This document shows, piece after piece, positions 6,839 through 8,753 of a DNA stretch of 8,753 bases (position 1 is its first letter; each line of letters opens with the position of its first letter). Under the pieces are notes generated by a model, which was not told where the DNA came from, made no database searches, and saw only the letters and a list, made by a program, of their open reading frames with translations. The stretch lies in the NCBI GenBank assembly GCA_051892195.1, contig JBJFFZ010000126.1, positions 1 to 8,753 on the forward strand, given 5' to 3'. The stretch is from CAKQOE01 sp051892195 (lineage in GTDB: Bacteria > Bacillota > Clostridia > Peptostreptococcales > Anaerovoracaceae). Position numbers and translations under genes: made by a program.

Positions 6839-8101
6839 ATGATGAAAAAAGTATTGATCATAGCAAATCAGTTTCCTCCCATGGGAGGAGCCGGCGTGCA
6901 GCGGAGCGTAAAGTTTGTAAAGCATCTGCGGACCTTTGGCTATGAGCCTGTGGTGCTCACAAGGGACATCGGCAACATGCAGCTCATGGATGAAACCCTG
7001 ATGGCAGATGTGCCGGAGGGCGTGAAAATCTACAGAACAAAGCCCCTGGAAGCGCCGGAGCTGAAAGGAATCCTCCGGATTCCGGGAAAGGTTTTGGGAA
7101 AGCTGATGGTTCCCGATACTGCGTATTTCTGGTACAGAAATTCCAGAAAAAAAGCTCTGGAAATCATTAAAAGCGAGGGCATCGATCTCATCTATACCAC
7201 CTCGGCGCCTTACAGCGACCACCTTCTGGGTCTTTACCTCAGACGGCAGTGCCCGGAGGTGAAGTGGGCTGCGGATTTCCGGGACGAGTGGACCAACAAT
7301 CCGTATATTTTAGACAATCCCCACAATCCTCTGCGGACCAGAGTGGAAAAGCATATGGAGCACTGCGTTATGACGGAGGCAGATCTTCTGATCACCAATA
7401 CTCCGGTCATGCGGGCAAACTTCATCCGCAACAACGGTATTTCCGGAGACAATTTCGAGGTGATTCCAAACGGATACGATATGGAGGACTTTGCGGGACT
7501 GGACACGGCCTCTGCGCCGCGTAACCAGCGGTTTACCATGGTTTACACCGGAGCTCTGTACGGACGGCGCAAGCCGGATCTCTTTTTCCAGGCTCTGAAG
7601 GAGCTGAAGGAGGAAGGCAGAATCGATCCGGCAAAGGTATCCGTAAAGCTCATCGGCAACTATCATCAGGATAAGCTTCAGGCGCAGATCGACAGCTTCG
7701 GCCTTACGGAATGCTTTGAAATTGTAGGCTATGTGCCTCACAACATCTGCATCCGCCATCAGATTCAGGCGGATGTACTGATTCTCATTGAGGGAAGCGG
7801 CCGGGGGGCCGATGCGTTTTACACCGGAAAGGTGTTCGAATACATGAACACCAACCGGCCGGTGCTGGCCATTCTGCCGAAAGGCTGTGCAGCGGATCTG
7901 GTGCGGGAGAGCCGGATCGGAACCGTGGCGGATGCGGACAGCGTATCCGAGATCAAGGAGGCGGCTGCAGCCTATTATGACAGCTGGTGTCAGGGAACCC
8001 TGTCCTTTGATCCTGACCGCAGCGTGATTGAACGATACGAGCGGCGGACTCTGACCGAGGCCCTGGCTGCGGCATTTGACAGAACTTTGGATATTCAGTA
8101 A
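6839..8101 (+). CDS. Family-4 (GT-B fold) glycosyltransferase
   Basis: The 420-residue protein begins MMKKVLIIANQFPPMGGAGVQR, the glycine-rich N-terminal loop common in GT4-like enzymes (residues 10-22). A central VIPNGYD (208-214) marks the end of the N-terminal Rossmann domain. In the C-terminal domain, GKVFEYMNTNRPVLA contains Lys331 and Glu334 and corresponds to the conserved nucleotide-sugar-binding KxxEYm..GkPv region. No signal peptide or membrane helix is evident, so it should act on lipid-linked acceptors at the inner membrane face. Donor and acceptor cannot be predicted; UDP-ManNAcA from the neighbouring WecC is one possibility. The start could be 6839 or 6842 (adjacent ATGs). The ribosome site is weak: GAAGAG at 6822-6827 lies 11 nt before 6839, while AAGAAG at 6833-6838 touches the ATG. 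The next glycosyltransferase starts 10 nt after the stop. Confidence 0.85.
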   Translation: MMKKVLIIANQFPPMGGAGVQRSVKFVKHLRTFGYEPVVLTRDIGNMQLMDETLMADVPEGVKIYRTKPLEAPELKGILRIPGKVLGKLMVPDTAYFWYRNSRKKALEIIKSEGIDLIYTTSAPYSDHLLGLYLRRQCPEVKWAADFRDEWTNNPYILDNPHNPLRTRVEKHMEHCVMTEADLLITNTPVMRANFIRNNGISGDNFEVIPNGYDMEDFAGLDTASAPRNQRFTMVYTGALYGRRKPDLFFQALKELKEEGRIDPAKVSVKLIGNYHQDKLQAQIDSFGLTECFEIVGYVPHNICIRHQIQADVLILIEGSGRGADAFYTGKVFEYMNTNRPVLAILPKGCAADLVRESRIGTVADADSVSEIKEAAAAYYDSWCQGTLSFDPDRSVIERYERRTLTEALAAAFDRTLDIQ

Positions 8102-8111
8102 TGGTGAAATT

Positions 8112-8753
8112 ATGAAAATACTTCACTTTATCAGCGGGGGAGATACGGGAGGCGCAAAGACCCATGTGTTTACTCTCCTCGACAATCTGCGAAGAGAAGG
8201 CATCGATGCGGAGCTTCTGTGCATTATGGAAAGCTCTTTTACAGAGGAAGCCCGTGCCATGGGAATCAGGGTCACGGTGATCCCTCAGAAAAAACGGTAC
8301 GATCTCAGTGTAAACCGCAGGATTCTTGCGTTTATAAAAAGCAGCGGCTGCGATGTGCTGCACTGCCACGGAGCAAGAGCAAATTTCATTACCATGTTTC
8401 TGATGAAGAAGCTTCCGGTGCCTGCCGTGACGACGATTCACAGCAACTACAAGCTGGATTTCAGGGGAAACCGCAGAAAGCAGCTGATCTATACGCCTAT
8501 GAACTCCATGGCCCTGCGGCGGTTTCAGCACATGCTGTGCGTCACAGGGGATCTGAAGCAGGTCATGGTGGACAACGGCTTTGATCCGGACCGGATCCGG
8601 GTGATCTACAACGGCGTGGACTTTGAGAACGAGCCGGAAACACTTCCGGAGGAGCAGTTCTTTGAAACCGTCGGGGTGACAAAGCAGCCGGGAAAGAAGT
8701 ATGTGGGAATTGCGGCGCGCCTGCACGCCATCAAGGGCTTTGATGTTTTTCTG
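8112..8753 (+). CDS. Partial (3' end missing) family-4 glycosyltransferase
   Basis: The frame is open from the ATG at 8112 to the last base of the window, giving 214 codons of a protein that probably has about 370-390 residues. It begins MKILHFISGGDTGGAKTHV, the typical GT4 N-terminal strand and glycine-rich loop. LHCHGARAN (from about residue 83) and VIYNGVDF (164-171) are standard markers of the GT-B N-terminal domain. GIAARLHAIKGFDVF (199-213) is the start of the C-terminal donor-binding domain, equivalent to the family's GRL...KG motif. The catalytic C-terminal Glu-containing motif lies beyond the window. The gene starts 10 nt after the previous stop with only a poor ribosome site (GGTGA, 8103-8107), so translational coupling to the upstream transferase is likely. 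It probably adds another residue to the same repeat unit; the sugar is unknown. Confidence 0.88.
   Translation, partial: MKILHFISGGDTGGAKTHVFTLLDNLRREGIDAELLCIMESSFTEEARAMGIRVTVIPQKKRYDLSVNRRILAFIKSSGCDVLHCHGARANFITMFLMKKLPVPAVTTIHSNYKLDFRGNRRKQLIYTPMNSMALRRFQHMLCVTGDLKQVMVDNGFDPDRIRVIYNGVDFENEPETLPEEQFFETVGVTKQPGKKYVGIAARLHAIKGFDVFL

Noticed and set aside
1..8753. CRISPR arrays, insertion sequences, tRNA or rRNA genes
   Set aside because: No regularly spaced repeats, transposase-like frames, terminal inverted repeats or tRNA-like cloverleaf sequences were seen. The window is almost fully coding.

Overview
The window looks like part of an extracellular or cell-wall polysaccharide gene cluster from a moderately GC-rich Clostridia-type Firmicute, possibly Lachnospiraceae. 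The basis is AAGGAG-type ribosome sites, tight head-to-tail packing, heavy CGG/CTG/GGA codon use and the gene content. This is a judgement from style, since no rRNA or other lineage marker is present. All six genes are on the + strand, and no gene-free stretch exceeds about 105 bases.

Layout: (1) bases 1-1214 hold the 3' end of a gene for a probable (alpha/alpha)-toroid protein, most like the C-terminal domain of D-glucuronyl C5-epimerases. (2) 1237-3909 encodes a secreted phosphodiester glycosidase (NAGPA-type domain) with two Ig-like domains, a jelly-roll-like domain and an odd tail that resembles half of a calcineurin-like phosphoesterase. (3) 3928-5427 encodes a Wzx/MurJ-like lipid-linked oligosaccharide flippase. 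(4) 5469-6734 encodes a WecC-type UDP-N-acetyl-D-mannosamine dehydrogenase, followed by a clear intrinsic terminator at 6759-6794. (5) 6839-8101 and (6) 8112 to the window end encode two GT-B family-4 glycosyltransferases, the second cut by the window edge.

Taken together the genes suggest this route. WecC makes the acidic donor UDP-ManNAcA. The glycosyltransferases build a lipid-linked repeat in the cytoplasm, and the flippase moves it outward. The secreted phosphodiester glycosidase and the toroid protein may then trim or modify the polymer outside the cell. The flippase and WecC roles are well supported. The external tailoring step is inference from fold and neighbourhood. The polymerase, initiating transferase and the UDP-GlcNAc 2-epimerase (WecB/MnaA) that would feed WecC are not in this window.

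The points most worth a second look are the pairing of a C5-epimerase-like toroid with a phosphodiester glycosidase beside a uronic-acid dehydrogenase, the apparently ligand-less phosphoesterase-like tail, the different arginine codon use of wecC, and the terminator inside the cluster.
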